Below are positions 45,441-53,810 of a DNA stretch of 64,000 nucleotides, one piece after another. Position 1 is the first letter of the stretch. Each line of letters opens with the position of its first letter. The position numbers and the translations under genes were made by a program. Source of the stretch: Ideonella sp. GTDB taxonomy: Bacteria > Pseudomonadota > Gammaproteobacteria > Burkholderiales > Burkholderiaceae_C. The DNA lies in contig JADKIA010000004.1 of the NCBI GenBank assembly GCA_016721465.1, positions 434,001 through 498,000 of the forward strand, written 5' to 3'. The notes under the pieces were generated by a model. It made no database searches, had not been told where the DNA came from, and saw only the letters and a program-made list of their open reading frames with translations.

Positions 45441-47059
45441 GGGGTCAACGCCACGCACTGGAGCACGCGCACCCTGGCCGAGCACCTGGGTGTGGGCGCA
45501 ACGACCATCCGCCGCGTCTGGCAGAGCAACGGCCTGAAGCCGCACCTGAGCAGGACCTTCAAGCTCTCGCGCGACCCGCGCTTCGAGGACAAGCTGCTGG
45601 ACGTGGTGGGCCTGTACATGAACCCGCCCGAGCACGCCCTGGTGCTGAGCTGCGACGAGAAGAGCCAGATCCAGGCGCTGAACCGCACGCAGCCGGGCCT
45701 GCCGATGAAGCGCGGGCGTGCCGGCACCGTCACCCACGACTACAAGCGCCACGGCACGACCACGCTGTTCGCTGCGCTCAACACTCTGGACGGCAGCGTG
45801 ATCTCGATGTGCCAGCCGCGGCACCGCCATAGCGAATGGTTGAAGTTCCTGAGGCTGATCAATCGCAGCACGCCCAAGCATCTGAGCCTGCATCTGATCG
45901 TGGACAACTACGCCACGCACAGCCACCCAGAGGTGCAGAAGTGGCTGGCGCGCCACCCGCGCTTCGTCATGCACTTCACGCCCACCAGCGCCTCGTGGCT
46001 GAACATGGTCGAGCGCTTCTTCCGCGACATCACCGACAAGCGTATCCGGCGCGACAGCTTCACCAGCGTGCAGGAGTTAGAACTGGCCATCGACCTGTAC
46101 GTCGCGCATCACAACAGCGATCCCAAGCCGTTCATCTGGACCGCCAGCGCCAAGGACATCCTGGCCAAGGTGACCCGGGCCAAGGCGGCCTTGGCGGCCG
46201 CCGCTGGATAAGTACAGAACAGAGCGGCGCACTGCACTAGCTCAGGCCTTGCGCGATGCGGCCGCGAGCCCCGACGTGGCGGTGGTCGTGATCACGGGCG
46301 AGGGACGCGCTTTCAGCGCCGGCCAGGATCTTGCCGAACTGTCCGATGGACGCAGCCACGAGCAGCGCCAGCACGATGGATTCAGGCCCTTCATCCGTGC
46401 GCTGGAGTCGTTCCCGAAACCGCTGATCGCTGCGGTCAATGGCCTGGGCGTAGGCATCGGCATGACCATGCTGCCGCATTGCGACCTGGTGCTGGTGTCA
46501 GATGCGGCGCGCCTGCGCGCCCCGTTTGCAGCGCTGGGGCTGACGGCAGAAGCCGGCAGCAGTTTCCTGTTGCCGCAACGCATGGGCTGGCAGGCGGCGG
46601 CCCATGCCCTGTTCAGCGCACATTGGATCGATGCCGACGAGGCCTTGCGCAGCGGCATCGCCTACCGCAAGGTCGCGGCGGCCGACCTGATGAACCAGGC
46701 GCTGGCCTTGGCCGATGAGATCGCCTCGGTGCCGGTGGCTTCATTGGTGGCGACCAAGACCTTGATGCTCGACGCGCGCGTGCCGTCAAGCCAAGCCGCT
46801 CGCGCACGTGAAGACGCCGTCTTCGGCCCGCTGGTCGGCGGCCCTGCCAACCGCGAAGCAGTGGCGGCCTTCGGCGAGAAGCGCAAACCCGACTTCAGCG
46901 GACTTTGATCCCGGCGTGCGGGCGGCAGTGGTCCGGGCCAAGCCGTACGATGCCCGGCCGACCGCCGCAATCGCGACCGACGGTGCCGCTTGGCTCAGAG
47001 ACCAGGCGCAACATCAGGTGCGTCACAACCCGCACATGCTGACCTTGCCTCCGCGCAAC

Positions 47060-47198
47060 GTAAGCGTGCGGCGATTCCATCCTGAGTTTGGCCGAGCCTT
47101 CGAGAACGATCATGTCGACGTCGTACTTAGTGGACACGATGGCGAGCGACACGACGGCGACCCGGCGGCGGCACAGCCTTGAGTTCAAGGCGCAGTGA
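47060..47198 (+). mobile_element. IS66-family left-end fragment with start of tnpA
   Basis: The segment starts GTAAGCG, the usual IS66 terminus, and contains an ORF from ATG 47112 whose 28 codons end MASDTTATRRRHSLEFKAQ then TGA, matching the N-terminus of IS66 TnpA proteins. All following codons are gone, so only about 140 bp of the element remain. Bases 46909-47059 between the crotonase gene and this fragment hold no gene. Confidence 0.65.
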
Positions 47199-47349
47199 TG
47201 ATGAAGATCACCTGGCCGGCCTCTGCAACTTCGGACTTTGCGGCCTGGAAACGCGAGTTGCTGCGGTGATTCTTTGAGGGCGCCGTGGAGCGCATGCTCT
47301 CTGGGCGATACAACCCATGCCGATGAATTGAGCTTGCAGCGTGGCCTTG

Positions 47350-47520
47350 GATCCCAGCGTACCACTGGGGGCCCTGGTCTTCCCAGTAGCCGCCGCGCTC
47401 CTTATCGATGTGCTTGAAGTCTTCGACCAGCTCAAGGCGCATCACGGACTTCGCGTGCTTGTAGCCAAGTTGGCGCTCTACGCGCCAACGCAGCGGCGCC
47501 CCGTTGGCGACGGGCGGCCC
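47350..47520 (-). pseudogene. C-terminal remnant of a sulphite-oxidase-like molybdoenzyme
   Basis: About 57 codons on the minus strand read PVANGAPLRWRVERQLGYKH, then RLELVEDFKHIDKERGGYW and WYAGI. This is the C-terminal signature of YedY/sulphite-oxidase-type molybdopterin oxidoreductases. The Moco-binding part is missing and the family stop after AGI is replaced by CAA. Bases 47199-47349 and 47521-47774 show no gene. Confidence 0.6.
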
Positions 47521-47774
47521 CAAGAGTTGATCCTGACTCGCGATCTGCTTTGGCCTGGGGGCGGCTTCGGCGACTGGGGCGACAAGACCCATTGCGCGTC
47601 GCGCCGAGGCATGCTGAGCCCCGCGGTCTGCGTCGGCCAACGACAGCTTCAGGGCGCTCAATCAAGTCACTCGGATGTCAGCTCGGGGTCGATGAACCAA
47701 ACCGCTAGCGCGGTGGTGGTGCGCGGTTGATCGGCCCCCTGTACTCAGCGGGGTGTTGAGTCGTAGCTTGGCTT

Positions 47775-47792
47775 CCGGGGACTGTTCCCCGG
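47775..47792. repeat. Hairpin in the leader of integrase copy 1
   Basis: CCGGGGA, four-base loop, TCCCCGG, lying 16 bp before the ATG of the integrase. The same hairpin and surrounding bases precede integrase copy 2 at 51439, so it belongs to the mobile unit and may mark its end or regulate translation. Confidence 0.65.
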
Positions 47793-47807
47793 AACCCGGA
47801 GACGACG

Positions 47808-48722
47808 ATGACAACGTTGCTGCGTCAACGCATGATCGATGCGATGGTCTTGCGCGGCTTTCGGCCGCGCACCCAGGTGTCTTACCTCAGGGCCGTCTCG
47901 CAGATGGCCCGCCACTACCACCGCAGTCCCGAACTGATCACGGACCAAGAGGTGCAGGCGTACTTGCTGCACCTCGTGCGTGATCGGCAACTGGCTCGAA
48001 CCAGCGTCAACCAGGTCTCCAGCGCCACGCGCTTCCTGATCTGCGAGGTGCTGGGGCAGGCCGACCGGCGCTCGCGGATCCCCATGGCGCTGACACCGCA
48101 GCGCCTGCCCGAGGTGTTGTCGCGAGCCGAGGTCGCGGCCGTGCTCGCCGCGCCGATGTCCCTCAAGGCCCGCACCCTGTTGATGACCGCCTACGCCACC
48201 GGGATGCGCGTGAGCGAGTTGTGCAACCTGCGCGGCTGCGACATCGACTCATCGCCCGACCGCATGTGCATCCGCGTCGTCGCGGGCAAGGGTGGGCACG
48301 ATCGCTACAGCCTGCTGACACCCGAACTGCTCGAGCAGTTGCGGCTGTACTGGCGGCAGTGCCGACGCCATGCGCGGCCCGAGGACTGGTTGTTTCCCGC
48401 GCGGCTGGATCCGTCCAAGGCGCTGGACACCCGCAGCGCCGGGCGCTACTTCCACATCGCGCGCAATGCGGCGGGCATCGACAAGGTCGGCGGCATCCAC
48501 ACGATGCGCCACTGCTTCGCGACACACCTGCTCGAAGCCGGCGTCGACCTGAACAGCATCAGTCAGCTGCTGGGCCACGCTGTCCGCGCCGACCGAACTT
48601 TGACCAGTGGGTCAAATTTCAGTCGGCGCCAACACGATGGCTCAGTGTGCTTCCCTGAGTCGGTGGGCCTGACTTGCAAGGTACGAGTGCTCTCGATGAC
48701 CGCGGCGCAGTTCAAGCCGTGA
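47808..48722 (+). pseudogene. Tyrosine integrase copy 1, truncated
   Basis: An IS91-associated tyrosine recombinase, very similar to copy 2 at 50521. Arginine I is in ATGMRVSELCNLRG, lysine in VAGKGGHDRY, and HTMRHCFATHLLEAG carries the H-x-x-R box. The match stops after LLGHA near 48583; the tail to 48722 is unrelated, so the nucleophilic tyrosine (SRYLRM in copy 2) is lost and the protein should be inactive. GGAGACGACG before ATG 47808 is the ribosome-binding site. The foreign tail starts with GTCAAA-type repeats such as those at IS21 ends. Confidence 0.85.
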
Positions 48723-49316
48723 TGGCTACTGCACCGGACGTGAGGCGAGCCCGGCGCGATAGATCGTCGAGTGTGACACCCCGAGCCTAGTAGATATGCC
48801 CCAGCCATCTCAAAGTGCTTCTCTTTGAATTTCATGAACGACTGGCTGGCCTGGTGCCGCGCCCGAGTGGGAGTCCCTGGATGGCGCGACAGGCGCATGC
48901 TCGAGCGACTGGTTCGCGGAAACCAATTCAGTGCACTGAGTGTCGGTTCAGGGTCGCTATGCAGAGCTCTCCATAGTGGAAAGCGTTTATCCGACGCCCT
49001 GCCGAAGTTGGTCAAGCGCGCTGATGCGGGTGGCGTCGGATAAACCTCGTTGGACTGAACCGCCGCTCGGTGCTGGCGCACGGAGCCCTTGGGGAATGTA
49101 AGGTTCAGCAGCGCGTTCCGTGAATCGGGTGGCGCGTCTGCATGGTGGTGCCGCTGGCTGTGTCGCAGTGAGCGGTCATCGATGCCTCGCGCGAGTCGTG
49201 TTCTCGATCGCAATTGCGTGCGCGGGCGCAGGCGTCGAGTCGATACGCACGAGCCATCCCGCTGCTGCGCTGCGATGGGCGAGCAATCCGAGCGACGCAG
49301 AAGACCCCGGGCCGAT
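48585..49316. other. Region of broken mobile-element sequence
   Basis: I find no intact gene. The first 140 bp contain inverted GGTCAAA-like units suggestive of an insertion-sequence end. Then comes the resolvase tail at 48727-48801. The rest includes a palindromic stretch TTATCCGACGCC (48986) with GGCGTCGGATAA (49030), about 45 bp apart, and the 3' flank of the IS91 transposase. Confidence 0.45.
48727..48801 (-). pseudogene. C-terminal tail of a serine resolvase
   Basis: On the minus strand 24 codons read GISTRLGVSHSTIYRAGLA and end at a TAG. This is the helix-turn-helix that closes serine resolvases/invertases (GVSRSTIYR). A stop codon lies just upstream in frame, so the catalytic domain is missing. 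Confidence 0.55.
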
Positions 49317-50594
49317 TCACGGGGGCCCCCTGCATTGAACGGCGTCGGCGTGGCGCCGGCCGGTCGCGGCCGGCAGCGCCTCGATGGTCAGCCAGTGCCC
49401 CAGCCGGCAGTGCGGGCAGCACGAGACCTCGATACCCGCCACGCGCTTGATGAAGGCGGCCGCGTCTTCTCGAGCCTGAGCGTTCGCCGCCGGCATGGCC
49501 AACGCCTCGCGCGCCCGGGCCAGCCGATCGGTCTTGGTCGCTGCGCTGAGCAGCCCGTAGTGACGAATGCGCTTGAAGCCCGGCGGCAGAACGTGCTGCA
49601 GGAAGCGAGCGATGAACGTCTCGCCGTCGATCACCGTCGTGCGCTTGCCGCCGTGCGCGTCGGCGCGAACGCGCAGACGCACCCCCTTGGCGTCCATGCT
49701 CACGATGCGCTCATTGGAGACCGCCACGCGGTGCGTGTACCGAGACAGGTAGTCCAGCACCACCTCGGGTCCGGCCAGCGGCGTCTTCGCGTACACCACC
49801 CAGTCGTGACGCATGAGTTCCTTCAGCCGGGTCTGCCGCGCCAGGGCCGTGTCCGCCGGATCGAGTGGCAACTCGCCGGCCAGGCTGGCGCATCGCAGTG
49901 CATCGAGGACCTTGCCGCGAAACACGCGCGACAGCGCGTGCACCGGGAACAGGAACGTAGGGCTTCGCTTGGGCGTTCACCACCGCCCGTCGGCGTCGAG
50001 TCCTCCGCAGGCCATCAACGCGTGCACATGAACGTGGCGGCGCAGGTCCTGCGTCCAGGTGTGCAGCACCAGGGTGAACGCGCCCATGGCGCCCAGCCAG
50101 CGCGGGTTGGCGGCGAACTCGTTCAGCGTGGCCGCGGCGCACTGCATCAGCGTGCGGTACACCCAGCGCGCGTGCCGTTGCGCCAAGCCGTTGAGCGCAT
50201 GCGGCAGCGTGAAGACGAGGTGACAGTAAGGCACCGGCAGCAACTCGGCCAGCCGCGCCTGGCGCCACGCATCCCGGGCGCCGCTCTGGCACTGCGGGCA
50301 GTGGCGGTCGCGGCAGGAGTGGAACAGCCGCTGCTGGCGCCCACACTGGTCGCACTGCTGCAACGTACCGCCCAGCGCCGGCGTGCGGCAGGCATCGATG
50401 GCCCGCCAGACGCGCGCCTGCGCCGTGCTCAGCGCATGCTCGCGAAGGTAGGCCGGCCCGAAGGTGCGCAGCACCTGGCCAGGGTGGCGCCCACTGAACG
50501 ATGCTCCAGCGCGGCTGGGTTCAGTGTCGGGGCTGCGGCGACGGTGGCGGAGGTGACGTCTTGGGCAACTGCGACAGCAGTGACAGCGCGTCAC
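49317..50594 (-). pseudogene. IS91-family transposase with in-frame TGA
   Basis: A Y2-type (HUH) transposase of the IS91 family. The N-terminal zinc-finger region reads LQQCDQCGRQQRLFHSCRDR with HCPQC following, and the HUH-like histidines are in RHVHVHALMACGG. A TGA at 49977-49979 interrupts the frame after DADGRW, yet the same frame continues with FLFPVHALSRVFRGK and YLSRYTHRVAVSN. Near 50478 the expected N-terminus (NPAALEHRSVGATLA) seems to lie in another frame, so a second lesion is possible. The start is uncertain; the frame overlaps the end of the integrase gene by 74 bp. Confidence 0.8.
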
Positions 50595-51423
50595 CGCCGG
50601 CGCTGTAGCCGGGGCGTGCCATGCGCAGGTAGCGGCTGGTGGTGCTCAATTGGGCATGGCCGAGCAACTTGCTGATGCTGTTGAGATCGACGCCGGCCTC
50701 CAGCAGGTGTGTGGCGAAGCAATGTCGAAGCGTATGAATGCCGCCCGACTTGGTGATGCCGGCGCCGTCGCGAGCGAGGTGGTAGTAGCGCTGGCCGCTC
50801 GCGCGGTCCAAGGACCGTGATGGATTCGAGCGGGCCGGGAACAACCAGTCCACGCCGCTGGCGTGGCCTCGACAGGCACGCCAGTACAGCCGCAGTTGGT
50901 CGAGCAGTTCCGGGGTGAGCAGGCCGTAACGGTCCTGTCCGCCCTTACCCTGGACCACGCGGATGCACATGCGGTCGGGGGCGGAGTCGATGTCGCAGCC
51001 GCGCAGCTGACACAACTCGCTCACGCGCAGCCCGCTGGCATAGGCCGTCGTCAGGAAGGTGCGGGCCTTCGCAGGCATGGGCACGGCCAGCAGCGCGGCC
51101 ACTTCGGCACGAGACAACACCTCCGGCAGGCGCTGCGGGGTGCGTCCCAGCGGGATCTGCGGCCGGCGCTCGGTCTGGCCCAGTACCTCGCAGACCAGGA
51201 AACGCATGGCGCACGAGGTGAGGTTGACGGTGGAACGCGATCGATGCCGTTCTTGCAGCAGGTACAGCAGGTACGCCTGAATCTGCTCGTCGCTCAATCG
51301 GTCAGGGCTGCAGTGGTGGTGACGGGCCATTTGCCCGACGGCGATCAGGTAGGTCTCTTGGGTGCGCGCAGCAAAGCCGCGCAGCACCATCGCATCGATC
51401 ATGCGTAGGCGAAGCGGTGTCAT
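50521..51423 (-). CDS. IS91-associated tyrosine integrase copy 2
   Basis: A complete 300-residue tyrosine recombinase. Arg is in ASGLRVSELCQLRG, Lys in VVQGKGGQDRY, HTLRHCFATH supplies the H-x-x-R box, and LLGHAQLSTTSRYLRM contains the nucleophilic tyrosine. Start ATG 51423 follows GGAGACGACG, identical to the leader of copy 1. It lies just upstream of the IS91 transposase on the same strand, an arrangement known for some IS91 elements, where the integrase may help move or resolve the element. Confidence 0.9.
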   Translation of the reverse strand: MTPLRLRMIDAMVLRGFAARTQETYLIAVGQMARHHHCSPDRLSDEQIQAYLLYLLQERHRSRSTVNLTSCAMRFLVCEVLGQTERRPQIPLGRTPQRLPEVLSRAEVAALLAVPMPAKARTFLTTAYASGLRVSELCQLRGCDIDSAPDRMCIRVVQGKGGQDRYGLLTPELLDQLRLYWRACRGHASGVDWLFPARSNPSRSLDRASGQRYYHLARDGAGITKSGGIHTLRHCFATHLLEAGVDLNSISKLLGHAQLSTTSRYLRMARPGYSAGGDALSLLSQLPKTSPPPPSPQPRH

Positions 51424-51438
51424 CGTCGTCTCCGAGGT

Positions 51439-51455
51439 CCGGGGAACAGTCCCCG
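51439..51455. repeat. Hairpin in the leader of integrase copy 2
   Basis: CGGGGAC-type stem with ACAG loop and TCCCCG, the inverse orientation of the hairpin at 47775. The surrounding bases (GTCGTA, CTTGGCT) are also shared with copy 1. Confidence 0.6.
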
Positions 51456-51532
51456 CAGCCAAGGTACGACTCACATCCGCAGCGCTCCCTGAATCCTGCG
51501 CACGCCACCACCGCTTCAGCGGTTTAGTTCAG

Positions 51533-51990
51533 CGACCCCTATGCACAGGGCGCAACTATGCGCAGATCGAGTCAGTGGCGACACGATTTATCCTATGAGG
51601 ATGGCCCGCAAGCCCCGGCAACTTCTTCGCATAGTTTCGGTCGCCATGAGCATCCGCGTTGCGCGGTGCCAGCGTCTGTTGACTTCGTGTGCGCTACGAG
51701 GGCCGAACTCGTCGAGCAACTTCGCATCTCAACGCGGAACAGTCGGGAAGCCCTGCAAATGCTGGCGTTGTTGCGAGACGATCGCGGTCGTCGGCGCCAT
51801 AGGTTGGATGACTACTGTCGAAAGCGGCAACTGGCCGGGAAGATCGCCCGCTGCGTCGCATGACCTCCTGTGCGCGAAAACTATGTCGAGGTCCGATTGC
51901 CCGCGCTTGGGCCAGAGCAGCGCAACTCCTCGATCACAGCGCAGGAGCGCTCCTCTTCTGCGCATAGTCGATACCTGTGCATAGGGGTCG
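51533..51990. mobile_element. 458-bp MITE-like element with 34-bp inverted ends
   Basis: Ends 51533-51566 and 51957-51990 are inverted repeats matching at 30 of 34 positions; both begin CGACCCCTATGCACAGG and end ACTATGCGCAGA, and the mismatches cluster in the middle. Inside, shorter CGCATAGT and ACTATG pieces recur. No intact protein is encoded. I see no obvious target duplication. It is probably a non-autonomous element mobilised by an unidentified transposase. Confidence 0.7.
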
Positions 51991-52047
51991 GGTCCGGGTC
52001 TTCGAGCTGCGCGCTTGAACGGGCGCTTTCCCGCATCAAGCTGACGT

Positions 52048-52513
52048 TTACCTGGCAGGGTTCTCTGGGGCCTCAGCGGCCGATGCCCGTCCCAGGCCCT
52101 CAGCGGGCCATCTCGGTGGCGGTATCGCATCGGAAATGGTGGCGGGTTTGAATCGGAAACCCTTGCGCTTTTGATCCGGAATACGCACGCTATTGCGCCC
52201 GAGGCCATCGCACAGGCGCGCGCAGGACTCCAGGTCGGGCAGGCCTGGCTCACGCGGGTCAAGCCAGCGGCTGACCGTTTGCACCGCACGGTCTGTCATC
52301 GATGCAACATAGGCCGCGCTTACCCCGCGCCGGCACCCCCACCTCGTTGAGCGACTCGATCAGTCGGTCCCGAAAGCCGGGCGTGAGGTCCAGGGCTCGC
52401 ACGGCGGCTGGATCGGAGGTCGTCTCGGAACGTCTCGTGTCGTTTCCGGTTGTCCTGAGTCTCTTGCGCAATGCATGCATTCCATCTGGAGGATTGTTGG
52501 GCTTGGCCTTCAT
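52048..52513 (-). pseudogene. Frameshifted helix-turn-helix regulator
   Basis: From ATG 52513 (GGAG nine bases before) the frame runs to PGFRDRLIESLNEVGVPARG. The plausible continuation AAYVASMTDRAVQTVSRWL, a helix-turn-helix of phage-repressor or Cro type, is in the next frame from about 52330. After CDGLG near 52200 the sequence looks foreign and contains three TTGATCGGAA-like units resembling an IS21-type end, so the C-terminus is probably cut. Bases 51991-52047 and 52514-52802 show no convincing gene. Confidence 0.5.
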
Positions 52514-52802
52514 GATCATTTCTCCATGTTTAGCCGCTCCTTGCGAACGCGTCAGTGCGCTGGCGTTATCGAGTTCCGCAAAGGCCGAAATTCGCCGGGC
52601 GTTTTGGATGGCAATGAGGTAAGCAATTGCACGTTCCAGCAATTGCTATTGATCGCCGAATGCAGTCACGAATATGCTGAATTTTCTGAATCCATTGGGC
52701 GGTGTCAGAGGCACCCGCGCTTGCAGACACCACGACCTATACCCAGCACCCACCACCCAACACACCTCGCCCAGTCAAGGGCAAACCCCAGGGAGAGACA
52801 AC

Positions 52803-53108
52803 ATGAGCCAGCTTCAGCTGACCGACGTCCAAGCGACCAACCTGAACATGCTCTTCGCGATCAGGCTGGGCATTGAGCGTGACCGGGTCACGACCTGCAG
52901 CAAGTTCGCGATCAGCGCCGCGCTGGCCGACCACCTGCAGTCGCTGGACCACCAGCAGCTTTGGTCCATCGTCGCGCATGTCGGACAGGCCAGTCTCTTC
53001 CCTCCGCGCCACGATCTGCTCGCACTGCTGCAGGCGCCCGCACCGTTGGCCGGGCCACTGGCTGTTGTCCGCACGCCTTGGTCGGCGTCTTCCGTTTCAA
53101 AATCGTGA
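52803..53108 (+). CDS. FlhD-like transcriptional co-activator of a conjugative element
   Basis: A 101-residue protein resembling FlhD in LTDVQATNLNMLFAIRLGIE and the following helices (KFAISAALADHLQSL). In SXT/R391 elements and IncA/C plasmids, FlhD- and FlhC-like proteins (SetD/SetC, AcaD/AcaC) activate transfer genes as a heteromer. The FlhC-like gene starts 12 bp later, and tra genes follow it, supporting that role here and not a flagellar one. GGGAGAGACAAC precedes the ATG. Confidence 0.75.
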   Translation: MSQLQLTDVQATNLNMLFAIRLGIERDRVTTCSKFAISAALADHLQSLDHQQLWSIVAHVGQASLFPPRHDLLALLQAPAPLAGPLAVVRTPWSASSVSKS

Positions 53109-53120
53109 CGGGAGCGACAC

Positions 53121-53807
53121 ATGCACACGCGTGCAGAAAGGCACCTTCGGGCCATGCGCCAGGCCAAGGATTGCTGCGAACTCGGGGCGCGTTCTCGAAC
53201 GATCCATCACGTTACCGGACTCACGCCGCGTGACGTGCAGCGGCTGTTCTTCACCGACCCGCAGACCACACCGCGCGGCCGCGCGCCCGACTCGCCCGAG
53301 TGGTACCACGGCGCCAACCTGCTGTACCGCGCCGAAGCGTCGATCTTCGTCGCCATCTATCGGCGGCTGCGCTCGTCGGGCTTCGCGGCCGGGGAGACCC
53401 TGGTCGGTGCGTACCGGCACTACCGGACCTTTTGCCAGTGCCCGTACCGCATCAGCTTCGATCGGGCTTTTGACCTCGCCTCGCACACCGACGGAATCTG
53501 GGTGGCCAAGACGTCGGTGTTCGCGGTGGTGACCTGCCCGGCCTGTCGCAGCGAGTTCCTGGCGACGTTCGGCGCCGTTGCGACGACGAACGAGGACTGC
53601 CCGTTCTGCAAGCTGGTCCAGCGCCACAACACCGACCAGCGCATCAAGCTCTCGTTCCCCAATGTCCCGCTCGGCGACCCCATGGCGATCCTGTGCCAGA
53701 TCATGGATTCGGTCTCCCACGATCAGCTCGCAGCCGAGGCCCGGCCGATGTCGATAGCCCCGTTCGATAGGCCGCATTCGGCAGGGACAACGATTCCCCG
53801 GAGCTGA
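53121..53807 (+). CDS. FlhC-like transcriptional co-activator of a conjugative element
   Basis: A 228-residue protein with FlhC features: an N-terminal helical domain, ALxG-like RTIHHVTGLTPRDVQRLFF, and two zinc-binding pairs, CPACRSEF and DCPFCKL, which match the C-x2-C pairs that bind zinc in FlhC. It should form a heteromer with the FlhD-like protein and bind transfer promoters. The C-terminal 40 residues are unlike FlhC. traI begins three bases after its stop. Confidence 0.75.
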   Translation: MHTRAERHLRAMRQAKDCCELGARSRTIHHVTGLTPRDVQRLFFTDPQTTPRGRAPDSPEWYHGANLLYRAEASIFVAIYRRLRSSGFAAGETLVGAYRHYRTFCQCPYRISFDRAFDLASHTDGIWVAKTSVFAVVTCPACRSEFLATFGAVATTNEDCPFCKLVQRHNTDQRIKLSFPNVPLGDPMAILCQIMDSVSHDQLAAEARPMSIAPFDRPHSAGTTIPRS

Positions 53808-53810
53808 AGA

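Larger units (their letters stand above)
42451..45442 (-). mobile_element. IS21-family element nested in the IS630
   Basis: This roughly 3-kb element carries istA and istB on the minus strand. Its ends are inverted: the left begins TGATGGCCAC at 42454 and the right finishes GTGGCCACCA at 45440. GGTCAAC occurs directly outside both ends (42444-42450 and 45443-45449), consistent with a 4-7 bp target duplication; the exact edge is uncertain by a few bases because the flanks share C/G runs. Bases 42457-42861 downstream of istB contain no ORF. Both genes look intact, so this copy could be active. Confidence 0.9.
42130..46211 (+). pseudogene. IS630 transposase, split by IS21
   Basis: The N-terminal part from GTG 42130 holds a helix-turn-helix domain (NKDIAVEAGLDRRQVALWR). 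The C-terminal part after 45443 carries the DDE catalytic domain: Asp in LVLSCDEKSQ, Asp in HLIVDNYATH, Glu in SWLNMVERFF. Joining the halves at the duplicated GGTCAAC gives LHDRPVNATHWSTRTL without a frame break, about 360 residues. Because the halves are separated by the IS21 insertion, no functional transposase is expected. Confidence 0.92.
42061..46237 (+). mobile_element. IS630-family element interrupting the crotonase gene
   Basis: The ends are perfect 11-bp inverted repeats, GTGCAGTGCGC at 42061-42071 and its complement at 46227-46237. A TA is present on both sides (42059-42060 and 46238-46239), the target duplication typical of IS630/Tc1-mariner elements. Without the IS21 nested in it, it would be about 1.2 kb, normal for the family. 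Its transposase gene is disrupted, so the copy cannot move on its own. Confidence 0.93.
41947..46908 (+). pseudogene. Enoyl-CoA hydratase/isomerase gene, split by IS630
   Basis: Codons 1-38 (to DALYMAL) lie at 41947-42060 and the remainder at 46240-46908. Removing 42061-46237 plus one TA copy restores one unbroken frame, ALYMALAQALRDAAASPDV, and a normal-sized crotonase. Family features include LTLNRPGALNAFN, GEGRAFSAGQDLAEL (oxyanion hole) and NGLGVGIGMTMLPHCD. The enzyme would have hydrated or isomerised an enoyl-CoA in the pathway begun by the CoA-transferase and synthetase. The C-terminal piece could still be made from ATG 46249 but lacks the first strands. Confidence 0.93.
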
